From assembly GCA_016794425.1 (NCBI GenBank), contig JAEUHR010000062.1, positions 1-64,000 of the forward strand: a stretch of 64,000 nt of DNA, read 5' to 3'. Positions 25,815 through 33,553 of this stretch are shown in pieces (position 1 is the stretch's first letter; the number at the start of each line of letters is the position of its first letter). The stretch comes from Planctomycetota bacterium (lineage in GTDB: Bacteria; Planctomycetota; UBA1135; UBA2386). Under the pieces are notes generated by a model that saw nothing but the letters and a program-made list of their open reading frames with translations, was not told the DNA's origin and made no database searches. A program made the translations under genes and the position numbers.

Positions 25815-26192
25815 TCAGGCGGTGGCGCCCTTGACCGCGTCGGCCTTGGCCGCCTTGGCAACCGAACCGTTTGCCGACGGCGCCGACCGCTTGGCGGCGA
25901 CCGGCTTCTTCGCCTTCGGCTTCGCGGCCGCGGCGGCCACCGCCGGCTCGGCCTTCGGCGGCCGCGGCACCGCGACCTTCTTCACCTCGGCAGGGCCGGG
26001 CTCTTCGGCGGTGTGCACGTTGAGCATCGCGAGCGGCGCTTCCGCCGGCTCCCAGTCGGCCGCCTGGCCACGGTAGATGCACCGGTGGCACTTGTGGAAG
26101 AACGTGCGCTGCCGCGCCAGGCAGACGTCGGTGCCGATCCGGTGGGTGATCAGCGGGGAGGCAGAACCTTCGACGGACGGGCAGAGTCTCAT
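25815..26192 (-). CDS. Small Cys-containing protein with Lys/Ala-rich tail
   Basis: A 125-residue protein I do not recognise functionally. Residues 1-40 hold four Cys and several His, in CPSVEGSA, DVCLARQRTFFHKCHRCIY. This could bind zinc or another metal through CxnC-x-CxxC ligands. From about residue 75 the sequence is low-complexity Ala/Lys/Pro (KKVAVPRPPKAEPAVAAAAA), basic and probably disordered, as in proteins that contact nucleic acids. Start 26192 (MRLCPS) places the Cys cluster at the N-terminus; an upstream ATG at 26264 is possible. Confidence 0.65.
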   Translation of the reverse strand: MRLCPSVEGSASPLITHRIGTDVCLARQRTFFHKCHRCIYRGQAADWEPAEAPLAMLNVHTAEEPGPAEVKKVAVPRPPKAEPAVAAAAAKPKAKKPVAAKRSAPSANGSVAKAAKADAVKGATA

Positions 26193-26260
26193 TGGCTGGG
26201 TCTCGACGGAGGTCTGGCGGGGTGGTGCAGCGGCAAAGAGTAGGAGCCGCACCGGTCCGG

Positions 26261-27094
26261 TCAACGCCGAGGGGCACCGAGACAGCGATCCCAGACCGCC
26301 CTACAGGTGGCCACGGCGGTCGGCGCCGCGTGGCTCGAGCGCGCCAGTTCGAAGCACACCGGGCCCTGGTATCCGGCGGTTCGCAAAGCAGTTAGGACGG
26401 ATGGGAAATCCACGTCGCCGGTGCCGGGCAGCAGGTGCTCGTGCTGGCCTCGGCGCATGTCCTCGAGGTGGACCTGGCGCACGTGGGGCGCCGCCGCCGC
26501 GATCACGGTGGCCGGCTCGTCTTCCCACACGGCGTAAAGGTGGCCGATGTCGAGGGTCAGCGCCGGCGCCTCGCTGCCCAGGGCTGCGCGCACGCGGTGC
26601 CAGTCGGCGACGGTCTCGACGGCCATGCCGGGTTCGGGTTCGAGCGCGGGTTCGAGCCCCTCGGCGCGGATCCGCGCCGCCGCCTCGCGCACGCCTTCGA
26701 TCAGCCAGGCCGCGCTGCCGGCGTCGGGCGTCCGGTCGATGCCGGCCCAGAACGACACCACGCGCGCGCCGAGCCGCTGCCCCATGCGCGCCACGCGCCG
26801 GTAGAAGTCGAGCCGCCGCCGCCGCGCCGCCGGGTCGCGCGTCATCAGCGTCGGCTCGTGCTTGTGGCGCGGGTCGAGCAGGAAGCGCGCGCCGGTCTCC
26901 ATCACCGGCACGAGGCCGAGGTCGCGCAGCCGATCGGCCAGTTCGTCGAGCTGCCGGTCCGTCGTCGTCGCAGGATCGAGGTGGCAGGTGTCCGGCGTGA
27001 TCGCCACGGCCTGGTAGCCGTGCTCGGCCAGGAGCTGCAGGCCATCGGCGAGACGGTGGTTCTGCAGGCTGTTGGTCGAGTAGCCGAGCAGCAT
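26261..27094 (-). CDS. Sugar phosphate isomerase/epimerase (AP_endonuc_2 fold)
   Basis: A 277-residue TIM-barrel protein of the xylose isomerase-like superfamily. Typical segments are LGYSTNSLQNHRLADGLQLL at the first strand, GARVVSFWAGIDRTPDA, LEPEPGMAVET with a metal-ligand Glu, LTLDIGHLYAV with Asp and His, and VRQVHLEDMRRGQHEHLLPG with His/Glu/Asp. These acidic and His residues fit a divalent-metal site. Such proteins isomerise or epimerise sugars or inositols. The specific substrate is unknown; some related EboC-like proteins occur in prenylated-metabolite clusters, but no such genes are adjacent here. Confidence 0.8.
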   Translation of the reverse strand: MLLGYSTNSLQNHRLADGLQLLAEHGYQAVAITPDTCHLDPATTTDRQLDELADRLRDLGLVPVMETGARFLLDPRHKHEPTLMTRDPAARRRRLDFYRRVARMGQRLGARVVSFWAGIDRTPDAGSAAWLIEGVREAAARIRAEGLEPALEPEPGMAVETVADWHRVRAALGSEAPALTLDIGHLYAVWEDEPATVIAAAAPHVRQVHLEDMRRGQHEHLLPGTGDVDFPSVLTALRTAGYQGPVCFELARSSHAAPTAVATCRAVWDRCLGAPRR

Positions 27095-27101
27095 GGTGCG
27101 A

Positions 27102-27707
27102 TCAGGTGCCGCCGCCCTTGCGCACCCGGTTCTCGACCGTGCTGAGCTGCCCGTAGAGCTTCGCCAGCGCGTCGTACTCGGCCGGCATCGCCCAGCCGCC
27201 GAGGTCGGCTTCTTCCTGCCAGCGCAGGGGTGCGTCGATCATCTGCTTGATCACGTCGATCTTGTCCTTGGCCGACGTCTGCTTGGTCCGGGCGCCCTGG
27301 TTGTCGCCGTTGCTGCGCAACTGGATGCCCTCGTTGCACAGCGCCTTGGCCTCCTCCAGCAGCTGGCTCGCGCGGGCCAGCGTGTCGGCCGTCAGCGCCG
27401 GCGCCGGCCGCTCGGGCGTCTTGCCGGCCTTGGCGGTGCCGGTCGGAGCCGCAGCCGGCTTCGGCGCCACCGCCGGCGCGGCGGGCGCGGTGTTGGCCGG
27501 CTTGGCCGGCGAACCCGAGTCGGCCGCGTTCGACGCGCCGCCGCCGGAGTTCATCATCACCACCACGACCACGACGACCAGCAGGGCGAGGCCGCCGACG
27601 ACCATCGGCATCGGGTTGCTGCCGCTCGACCGGGCCGGCGCCCGGCGGCTCGCAGCGGAAGAACGGGTGCCCTGGCTGGGCGAACGGGTGGAGGGACGGC
27701 TCGTCAT
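27102..27707 (-). CDS. Single-pass membrane protein with Ala/Pro linker
   Basis: A 201-residue protein I cannot assign. Residues 1-32 are basic, Ser/Arg-rich and likely cytoplasmic. Residues ~33-52 are a membrane helix (MVVGGLALLVVVVVVVMM). A long Ala/Pro/Lys linker (~55-105) follows. The C-terminal domain (~108-201) is helical (ASQLLEEAKALCNEGIQLRS, AKDKIDVIKQMIDAPLRW) and may be a coiled-coil or TPR-like module. It would project into the periplasm. Confidence 0.65.
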   Translation of the reverse strand: MTSRPSTRSPSQGTRSSAASRRAPARSSGSNPMPMVVGGLALLVVVVVVVMMNSGGGASNAADSGSPAKPANTAPAAPAVAPKPAAAPTGTAKAGKTPERPAPALTADTLARASQLLEEAKALCNEGIQLRSNGDNQGARTKQTSAKDKIDVIKQMIDAPLRWQEEADLGGWAMPAEYDALAKLYGQLSTVENRVRKGGGT

Positions 27708-27860
27708 CGGGGAGAGGTAGAGGGGTCGCCGCGCGGGCTACGGAGCGCGGCGGTTCTACCAGAACGGGCGCAGGCGTGGACCACCGGCCTGCCTGCCGGC
27801 CTGCCCGACCGGGCGCCGACGACGCGGCCTGCCGGCGCAGTCCGTGCCCCATTCTCGCCG

Positions 27861-29168
27861 TCACTCCCGTGTGAGACAGGCGAAGTAGCCGCCGTCGTGG
27901 CTGCCGGCGAGCGGCAGCGTGCGGTGGCTCACACCCGGGCGGCAGCGTGGCCCCGGATCCGCGAGCACCGCATCGACCACACCCTCGGCCTCGGCGCGTT
28001 CGATCGAACACGTCGAATAGACGACCGTGCCACCGGGGCGCGTGAGTGCGATCGCCTGCCGCAGCAGGTCGCGCTGCAACGCCGCGAGACTGGCCGCCGT
28101 ATCCGGCTGCAGGCGGCGGCGCACCTCGACGCGGCGGCCGAGCACGCCGGTGTTCGAACACGGCACGTCGGCCAGCACCGCGTCCGCGACCGGCAGCCTG
28201 GCCGGATCGTCGACCACCTCGACCACGTCGCCGAGGCCCAGGCGCGCGACGTTCTCGACGATGCGCAGCCGGCGCTCCGGATCCGGGTCGAACGCGAACA
28301 CCCGGCCGCCCGGTCGCACGCGTTCGGCCAGCAGCGTCGTCTTGGTGCCCGGCGCCGCACACAGGTCGACCACGGTCTGGCCCGGGCCACACGGCACGGC
28401 CTCGGCGGCAGCCAGCGCGGTCGGGTCCTGCACGAGGCACGCACCGCGGCGGAACGGCGCGCTGCCGAACGGTGGCTCGCCGCCGGTCCAGCGCAGCAGG
28501 CGCGGATGGGCCGCCGGCTCGCACTCGACGCCGGCCGCCGCCAGTTCGCGCTGCAGCGCGTCGCGGTCGAGCGGCGCGACCGGCCGCAGGAACACGCCCG
28601 GCACCGCGCTGGCTGCGGCGGCGATCTGCCGCAGCGCGTCGAGACCGAAGTCCGCGGCCCAGCGCACCGCGGCCCAGTCGGGCAGCGAGTGCACGATCGC
28701 GAGCCGCCGCACTTCGTCGTCGGGCAGCGCCAGCGGGAGGAGCAGCGTGCGTTCGCTGCCGAGCGACAGTTCGGTCGTCGGCGCCCCGGCCGCCGCCGCC
28801 CGCGGCTCGATCCGGCGCGCGACGCCACGCAGCAGCGCGTTGGCGAAGCCGCGGTTCTGGCGCACCAGGGCCACGGTCTCGTGCACCGCCGCATGCGCCG
28901 GCATGCCGGCCAGGAACAGCAGCTGGTAGACGCCGAGCCGCAGCGCGGCCACGAGGTTCGGGTCGCGCGGCAGTCCGCGGTGCGCGAGGCCGGTCAAGAC
29001 GTGGTCGAGCAGCCGTTCGCGGCGCAGCACGCCGTGCGCGAGTTCCCACGCGAACGCGAGCTCGCGGCCGTGCAGCCGCGCCGGCTCCAGCGCGTCGCGG
29101 ATCCGTTCGCAGCGCCCGCGCTCGAGCGCCACCAGCGCGTGCAGCGCGGCCGCTCTCGCGGACACCAC
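27861..29168 (-). CDS. rsmB: 16S rRNA m5C967 methyltransferase
   Basis: A 435-residue RNA cytosine methyltransferase of the RsmB/Sun family. The N-terminal ~140 residues are the NusB-like RNA-binding domain (FAWELAHGVLRRERLLDHVL, LAALRLGVYQLLFL, VNRGFANALLR-like segment). The SAM domain has LCAAPGTKTTLLAE (motif I) and VFAFDPDPERRLRI. The paired catalytic cysteines sit in VLADVPCSNTGVLGR and VYSTCSIERAE. It follows fmt with only a few nucleotides between, the order also found in many bacteria, and uses a GTG start. Confidence 0.92.
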   Translation of the reverse strand: MVSARAAALHALVALERGRCERIRDALEPARLHGRELAFAWELAHGVLRRERLLDHVLTGLAHRGLPRDPNLVAALRLGVYQLLFLAGMPAHAAVHETVALVRQNRGFANALLRGVARRIEPRAAAAGAPTTELSLGSERTLLLPLALPDDEVRRLAIVHSLPDWAAVRWAADFGLDALRQIAAAASAVPGVFLRPVAPLDRDALQRELAAAGVECEPAAHPRLLRWTGGEPPFGSAPFRRGACLVQDPTALAAAEAVPCGPGQTVVDLCAAPGTKTTLLAERVRPGGRVFAFDPDPERRLRIVENVARLGLGDVVEVVDDPARLPVADAVLADVPCSNTGVLGRRVEVRRRLQPDTAASLAALQRDLLRQAIALTRPGGTVVYSTCSIERAEAEGVVDAVLADPGPRCRPGVSHRTLPLAGSHDGGYFACLTRE

Positions 29169-29172
29169 GGGA

Positions 29173-30105
29173 TCAGCCGAACCGGGCGTCCGGCGCGATG
29201 TGGTGGCCGCGCACGAACTCGCCGGCGGTCATGTTGCGCCCGTTGTCCGGCTTGATGCGCGTGATGCGGAACAGGTCCTTGCCGGTGCACACGCGGATGC
29301 CCTCTTCGCCGGACGACTGCAGCGCGCCGGGGATGCCGAGGCCGTAGATGTCCTGCTCGACGACGCCCTCCATGACGATGAAGCGCTTGGCGCCGAGCCG
29401 CGTCTGCGCGCCCGGCTTCGGCGTCATCGCGCGCACCAGCCGGTCGACCTCGATCGCCGGCAGCTTCCAGTCGATGACGCCGTGCTCCTTCTCGACCTTG
29501 GGCGCGTAGGTCGCCTTGCCGTGGTCCTGCGGCGTGAACTTCGCCTTGCCGGCCTGGATCTGCTGCAGCGCCTCGAGCAGCGCCGTCCCGGACAGCTCGG
29601 CCAGCCGTTCGCGCAGGTCGCCCGCGTTCTCGTGCGCGCCGATCGGGGTGGACTTCTTCAGCTGGATGTCGCCGGCGTCGAGCTGCTCGACGATGCGCAT
29701 GATCGTGACGCCGGTCTCGGGGTGGCCCTCGCGGATCGCGCGCTGGACCGGCGCCGCGCCGCGGAACAGCGGCAGCAGCGACGCGTGGGCGTTGACCATG
29801 CCGTGTTTGGGCAGGCTCAGCAGTTCGGGCTTCAGGATCACGCCGTAGCTGACGACCACGCCGAGGTCGGGTGCGAGGTCGGCCAGCTCCTGCAGGAACT
29901 TCGGGTCGTGCGGGTCGGCCGGCTGCGCGAAGTGCAGGCCGAGGCTCTGCGCCGCCAGCTTGACCTCGCTGTCGTAGATCTTGCGGCCACGGCCCCGGGG
30001 CGCGTCCGGCTTCGTCACCACGAGTGCGGGCCGGAACCCACCTTCCGTCAAGGCCTTCAGCGACGGGATCGCGAAGTCACTGCTGCCGAAGAAGACGATG
30101 CGCAA
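29173..30105 (-). CDS. fmt: Methionyl-tRNA formyltransferase
   Basis: A 310-residue enzyme that formylates initiator Met-tRNA using 10-formyl-THF. RIVFFGSSDFAIPSLKAL opens the Rossmann N-terminal domain. The active site has VNAHASLLPLFRGAAPVQRA (Asn and His) and TIMRIVEQLDAGDI (Asp). The C-terminal OB-like domain covers about residues 205-310. The TTG at 30105 was chosen as start because it gives the normal protein length and has TAGGA a few bases upstream; ATG at 30189 would add 28 unconserved residues. It is followed by rsmB. Confidence 0.92.
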   Translation of the reverse strand: MRIVFFGSSDFAIPSLKALTEGGFRPALVVTKPDAPRGRGRKIYDSEVKLAAQSLGLHFAQPADPHDPKFLQELADLAPDLGVVVSYGVILKPELLSLPKHGMVNAHASLLPLFRGAAPVQRAIREGHPETGVTIMRIVEQLDAGDIQLKKSTPIGAHENAGDLRERLAELSGTALLEALQQIQAGKAKFTPQDHGKATYAPKVEKEHGVIDWKLPAIEVDRLVRAMTPKPGAQTRLGAKRFIVMEGVVEQDIYGLGIPGALQSSGEEGIRVCTGKDLFRITRIKPDNGRNMTAGEFVRGHHIAPDARFG

Positions 30106-30210
30106 TGGGGTCCTAGGGGCGTTCCTGCTGAGGCGCGGTGGGGCACACCGCGGGCCGGGAACGCTATCCACCGGGCGCGGCAGGGGCAAAGGTCCGCTCT
30201 CCCCCTCACC

Positions 30211-30352
30211 GGAACTGATGACTTGCGTGGATCACCGGCCCTGTCGCCTCGGGCGGTCGAGGTTGCGCGGCGCCGACCGACCGGTCCGAGAGTTCCCCAG
30301 CCCCCACCGAACCGGGACCGGCTGGGCGTGATCCACGCAGGTCATCAGTTCC
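30211..30352. repeat. Inverted pair of 24-bp repeats (element E)
   Basis: GGAACTGATGACTTGCGTGG (left arm 30211-30234) and its reverse complement (right arm 30329-30352) match at 23 of 24 bases around a 94-nt loop. The pair lies in the 306-bp gap between the divergent fmt and HIT-family genes. The arm core ACTGATGACTTGCGTGG resembles the other intergenic repeats in this window. Folded as RNA it would give a long stem with a GC-rich loop. Confidence 0.65.
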
Positions 30353-30411
30353 CTCGGGCAGTCGGTCGGCGGTTGTGCAAGCCGTGCCGAGCCCGCAACA
30401 TCGGCCAGGCC

Positions 30412-31203
30412 ATGAACCTCCCGCCCACGGCTCCGGATGCGCGGCTACAGCCGTTCGCGGTGGCGGCGCAGCGCACGTTGGTGGTGTTCGGCGCGCCGGT
30501 GGAGCTCGTGTTCGTACCGGAGCGCCAGCGGCGGCAGGGCCGCGCCACCAGCGACCGGCCCGCGCTGGCCCGCAGCCGTGCCGCGACCATCGTCGCCGAG
30601 GAGGGCCTCTGGCGCGACGAACGGCACGCGGTCACGCCCAACCGCTACCCGTTCGCGGCGCAGCAGCGGATCCTGTGGCCGCTGGCGGTGCAGCGTGAGC
30701 CGGACCGGCCGATGTGGCAGGTGGCCGGTGCCTGGGCCGACGCCGCTGGCGGCACCGCGCTGCTGAACTCGGTCGGCGCCGCCGCGACGATCGCGCGGGC
30801 CCACGCGCACCTGCTGCCCGAACGGCTGGGGTTCCTGCCGGCATTGCGCACCCGGCCGCTGCGCGAGCCGCCGATCGACCTGCCACCGGCCACCGAACTG
30901 GTCGCCGCCGACGTGCCGTTCTGCCTGCTCGGGGTGCGGGGCCCGGCCGAGGGGCGGGCCGAAGCGCTGCTGCGGCTCGGCGAAGCGCGGCTCACGGCGG
31001 CCGGCAACGTCGTCGTGCAGGACGGCACCGCCTGGCTCTACCCGCGGCGGCTGGAGACGCCGGCGCCGCACTTCCCGTTCGCGCTCGGTGCCGCCGAGGT
31101 CTGGGGCCGCTGGTGCTACGGCGAACGCGCTCCGTTCGACGCCGCGACCGCTGTCGACCTCGAACGCGCGCTGGTCGCCGCCGGGGCGGAGCCGTTGCCG
31201 TGA
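30412..31203 (+). CDS. HIT-superfamily nucleotide hydrolase/transferase-like protein
   Basis: A 263-residue protein related to the galactose-1-phosphate uridylyltransferase / Ap4A phosphorylase branch of the HIT superfamily. RYPFAAQQRILWPLAV fits the first conserved strand after NRxPF. ARAHAHLLPERLGFLP carries the His-x-His of the active site. Such enzymes form a nucleotidyl-His intermediate and cleave or transfer NMP groups. The second half has no recognised domain. Its stop overlaps the GTG of the downstream acyltransferase, so the genes are coupled. Confidence 0.65.
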   Translation: MNLPPTAPDARLQPFAVAAQRTLVVFGAPVELVFVPERQRRQGRATSDRPALARSRAATIVAEEGLWRDERHAVTPNRYPFAAQQRILWPLAVQREPDRPMWQVAGAWADAAGGTALLNSVGAAATIARAHAHLLPERLGFLPALRTRPLREPPIDLPPATELVAADVPFCLLGVRGPAEGRAEALLRLGEARLTAAGNVVVQDGTAWLYPRRLETPAPHFPFALGAAEVWGRWCYGERAPFDAATAVDLERALVAAGAEPLP

Positions 31204-32009
31204 CCGCCGTGGAGCCGACCGCCCAGCCGGCACGGCCGAGCTACCCGGTGCAGCGGGCGCTGCGCACGGCCGCGATCGTGTTCAGCGTCGCCTGCTACAC
31301 GATCAACGCGCCGTTCGGCTACTTCGGCTTCGCGTTCCTGTGCTGGTGGTGGCGCAAGGACCCGGTCCGCGGCGCGCTGCGGCTGCAGCGCTGCATGGGG
31401 CTCGGCTACCGGATCCTGCACGACTGGTTGCGCTGGTTCCGCATCGCCGACTTCGACCACCGCACGGCGCTGCCCGGACTGCCGGACGGGCCGTTCGTGC
31501 TGGTCGCCAACCACCCGACGCAGATCGACGTCACCGCGATCGGCGCCTGCCTCGGCGGCGGCTGCACGATCGTCAAGCCGCGCGTCTGGCGCCGGCGCAT
31601 GGTGCAGCCGCTGCTGCGCGGCGCCGGCCTGCTCGAGGGCCCCGGCAGCGATCCGATCTCGATCGGCCGCGTCGTCGACGACGGCGTCGAACGGCTGCGC
31701 CAGGGCATGCGCATCTTCGTGTTCCCCGAAGGCTCGCGCTCCCCGGCCGGCCAGCTGCGACCGTTCGGTCGCGTCGCGTTCGAGATCGCCTGCCGCGCCT
31801 CGGTGCCGCTGGTGTCGGTCGGCATCCGCTGCACGCCGCCGTGGCTGTCGCCGGAGGTGCCGATCTACCGCCCGCCACACCCGATCCCGCAGCTGCGGCT
31901 TGTGCTGCTCGCCGTCGACGACCCGGCCGCGGACGGCGGCGACAGCAGGCGGCTGCGCGAACGCGTCGAGCAGCGCTTCCGCGGCTGGCTCGGCAACGGC
32001 TTCGGCTAG
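31200..32009 (+). CDS. PlsC-family 1-acylglycerol-3-phosphate acyltransferase
   Basis: A 269-residue membrane acyltransferase. An N-terminal hydrophobic segment (ALRTAAIVFSVACYTINAPF) anchors it to the inner membrane. The catalytic HX4D motif is in VANHPTQIDVTA, and the glycerophosphate-binding motif is IFVFPEGSRSPAGQ. The family acylates lysophosphatidate or lipid/polysaccharide acceptors. It shares GTGA with the upstream HIT gene. Its stop codon overlaps that of the convergent SRPBCC gene by a few bases. Confidence 0.88.
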   Translation: MTAVEPTAQPARPSYPVQRALRTAAIVFSVACYTINAPFGYFGFAFLCWWWRKDPVRGALRLQRCMGLGYRILHDWLRWFRIADFDHRTALPGLPDGPFVLVANHPTQIDVTAIGACLGGGCTIVKPRVWRRRMVQPLLRGAGLLEGPGSDPISIGRVVDDGVERLRQGMRIFVFPEGSRSPAGQLRPFGRVAFEIACRASVPLVSVGIRCTPPWLSPEVPIYRPPHPIPQLRLVLLAVDDPAADGGDSRRLRERVEQRFRGWLGNGFG

Positions 32010-32830
32010 GCCTGCTGCTGCTGCTCTGCCGGCGGCGGGAACAGGCCCGCGAGCCACTGCTTCCAGCCGTCCTGTTCGGCCGCCGCGGTCCTGGCGCGCG
32101 GGCCGTAGTAGAACACCTGCATCGATGCCATCTGCATGCCCATGCAGTCCATCGCGTAGAGCAGCACGATGCCGGGCGCCGGCGCGTCGACGTGCAGCAT
32201 GAGACCGATGCCCTGCGGCACGTGGTCGATCGCGCGCACGACGCCACCGATCGCCGCCAGGCCCGGCGCGGCGAGGCGCAGGCGCTGGCCGACCTTCGGT
32301 TCGCCGCTGCCGAACGCACGCACGATGCGCTGCCACGTCGCTTCGGACGGCTGCTGCGACGGCACCATGCCGACGAACGACGACGACACTTCGCCGGCGT
32401 GGTGTTCGAGGTAGAACTTCAGCACGCGGAAGTAGCCCGGCCAGCCGTGTTCGGTGCTCTCGAGCTGGTTGTCCCAGTCGTCGGTGCTGGCAAACAGGCT
32501 GTGCACGACGCGCACGGTGCACGTGCCGCCGCTCTTGGCCTCGACGGTCCATTCGGTGGCCACCGATGGGCCGCCCTGCAGCCACGACGAGTCGGTCGCC
32601 ACGAAGCGGTGCGGCGGCTGCCACTCGGCGATCTCCGCCGACGACACCATGCCGCCGCCGAAGTCGAGCGACAGCTTGCCGCCGACCTTGCCGTCGAGCT
32701 GCGTCGGCACGAACCAGGCCGAGATGCCGGGACCACTGGCGATCGCCTGCCAGACCTGCTCGGGGGTACCGGGGACTTCGACTTCGACCTGGACGCTGCG
32801 GCGCCCGTTCGGATCCTGCTTGACGCTCAT
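32006..32830 (-). CDS. SRPBCC/AHSA1-family protein
   Basis: A 274-residue START-like protein. The N-terminal SRPBCC domain (about 10-165) has VEVEVPGTPEQVWQAIASG, GISAWFVPTQLDGKVGGKL, EIAEWQPPHRFVATDSSW, and HGWPGYFRVLKFYLEHH. A second half (about 170-265) has FGSGEPKVGQRLRL and VDAPAPGIVLLYAMDCM and may be a further degenerate module. Such proteins usually bind hydrophobic ligands in a deep cavity. It follows the ArsR regulator with a 4-bp overlap, the classic ArsR-SRPBCC cassette. Confidence 0.85.
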   Translation of the reverse strand: MSVKQDPNGRRSVQVEVEVPGTPEQVWQAIASGPGISAWFVPTQLDGKVGGKLSLDFGGGMVSSAEIAEWQPPHRFVATDSSWLQGGPSVATEWTVEAKSGGTCTVRVVHSLFASTDDWDNQLESTEHGWPGYFRVLKFYLEHHAGEVSSSFVGMVPSQQPSEATWQRIVRAFGSGEPKVGQRLRLAAPGLAAIGGVVRAIDHVPQGIGLMLHVDAPAPGIVLLYAMDCMGMQMASMQVFYYGPRARTAAAEQDGWKQWLAGLFPPPAEQQQQA

Positions 32831-33450
32831 GACTGCGACTCCGTCGCGGGGGTTGGGCCCGGTGCGCCGGGCGGACTGGGAAGAGGGTGCGCGAGCACGA
32901 CGAGCCGGTGCGAACGGCCGCCGGGTGCCTGCGCGTCGTGGTAGCGGGCGGCGAGGTCGGCGACCGCATGCGCGAGCTCGGCACTGAAGGCGGCGCGCTC
33001 GGCCGCGCTGCGGAAGCGGATCTCGGTGTCGATCGACAGCGTCGCCAGGCGCTGCTCGGTCGCGAACGCGCGCCGCACGAGGTCGCCGACTTCGCGCACG
33101 GCGCGCGCGGCGAGTGCGATCAGGTAGCTCGCCGACAGCCGATCGGCGGTGCGTTCGGGAGCGGCTTCGACCGGGCCGAGCGCGCGCGGTGAGACGACGT
33201 AGGCCTGTGCGGTCGCCACCACCCGGCGCTCCGTCAGGCCGCCCCACTTGCGGGTGCTGGCCTCGCGCACGAGGCCGTGGGCCTGCAGCGTGCGCAGGTG
33301 GTAGTTCACCTTCTGACGCGGCAGCCCGACCCGGCTGGCGAGCGCCGCGGCGCTGGCCGGCTCGGCCAGCTCGGCCAACAGCCGGCTCCGGATCGGGTCG
33401 AGCGCAACTGCTGCGGCGGCCGGATCTTCGATGACTTCGACGGCGGACAT
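32827..33450 (-). CDS. ArsR-family winged-helix repressor
   Basis: A 207-residue regulator. Residues ~10-75 form a winged helix-turn-helix: LDPIRSRLLAELAEPASAAA, LASRVGLPRQKVNYHLRTLQ, and GLVREASTRKWGGLTER. The C-terminal part is helical and may sense a ligand (LAARAVREVGDLVRRAF). No metal-binding CxC motif is visible, so it is probably not a metal sensor. A perfect inverted-repeat operator overlaps its promoter, supporting autorepression. It is coupled to the SRPBCC gene. Confidence 0.85.
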   Translation of the reverse strand: MSAVEVIEDPAAAAVALDPIRSRLLAELAEPASAAALASRVGLPRQKVNYHLRTLQAHGLVREASTRKWGGLTERRVVATAQAYVVSPRALGPVEAAPERTADRLSASYLIALAARAVREVGDLVRRAFATEQRLATLSIDTEIRFRSAAERAAFSAELAHAVADLAARYHDAQAPGGRSHRLVVLAHPLPSPPGAPGPTPATESQS

Positions 33451-33457
33451 CGGGGGG

Positions 33458-33488
33458 CATTGGACCATTGACAATATTGTTTGTCAAT
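33458..33488 (-). promoter_or_regulatory. ArsR operator and promoter
   Basis: On the plus strand ATTGACAA (33467-33474) and TTGTCAAT (33481-33488) form a perfect inverted repeat with a 6-bp spacer. Read on the minus strand, TTGACA (33488-33483) is a consensus -35. Seventeen bases later comes TCCAAT as -10, and 8 nt after that the ATG at 33450. A repressor bound here would block the polymerase. The transcript would start at or next to the ATG. Confidence 0.75.
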
Positions 33489-33510
33489 AGGGCCGGACGA
33501 CGCCCCGACG

Positions 33511-33533
33511 GACTGGTGCTTTCCGTGGAACGG
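33511..33533 (+). repeat. Intergenic repeat, copy C
   Basis: GACTGGTGCTTTCCGTGGAA plus CGG matches copy B at 25773-25795 at all but one of 23 positions. It lies between the ArsR promoter and the end of the unknown gene at 33554. Confidence 0.55.
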
Positions 33534-33553
33534 GCCCGACGCTGCCGGCGGCG

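Noticed and set aside
30189..30189. ATG start for fmt 28 codons upstream
   Set aside because: It would add Pro/Arg-rich residues absent from the family, while the TTG at 30105 gives the standard N-terminus and has a TAGGA site.
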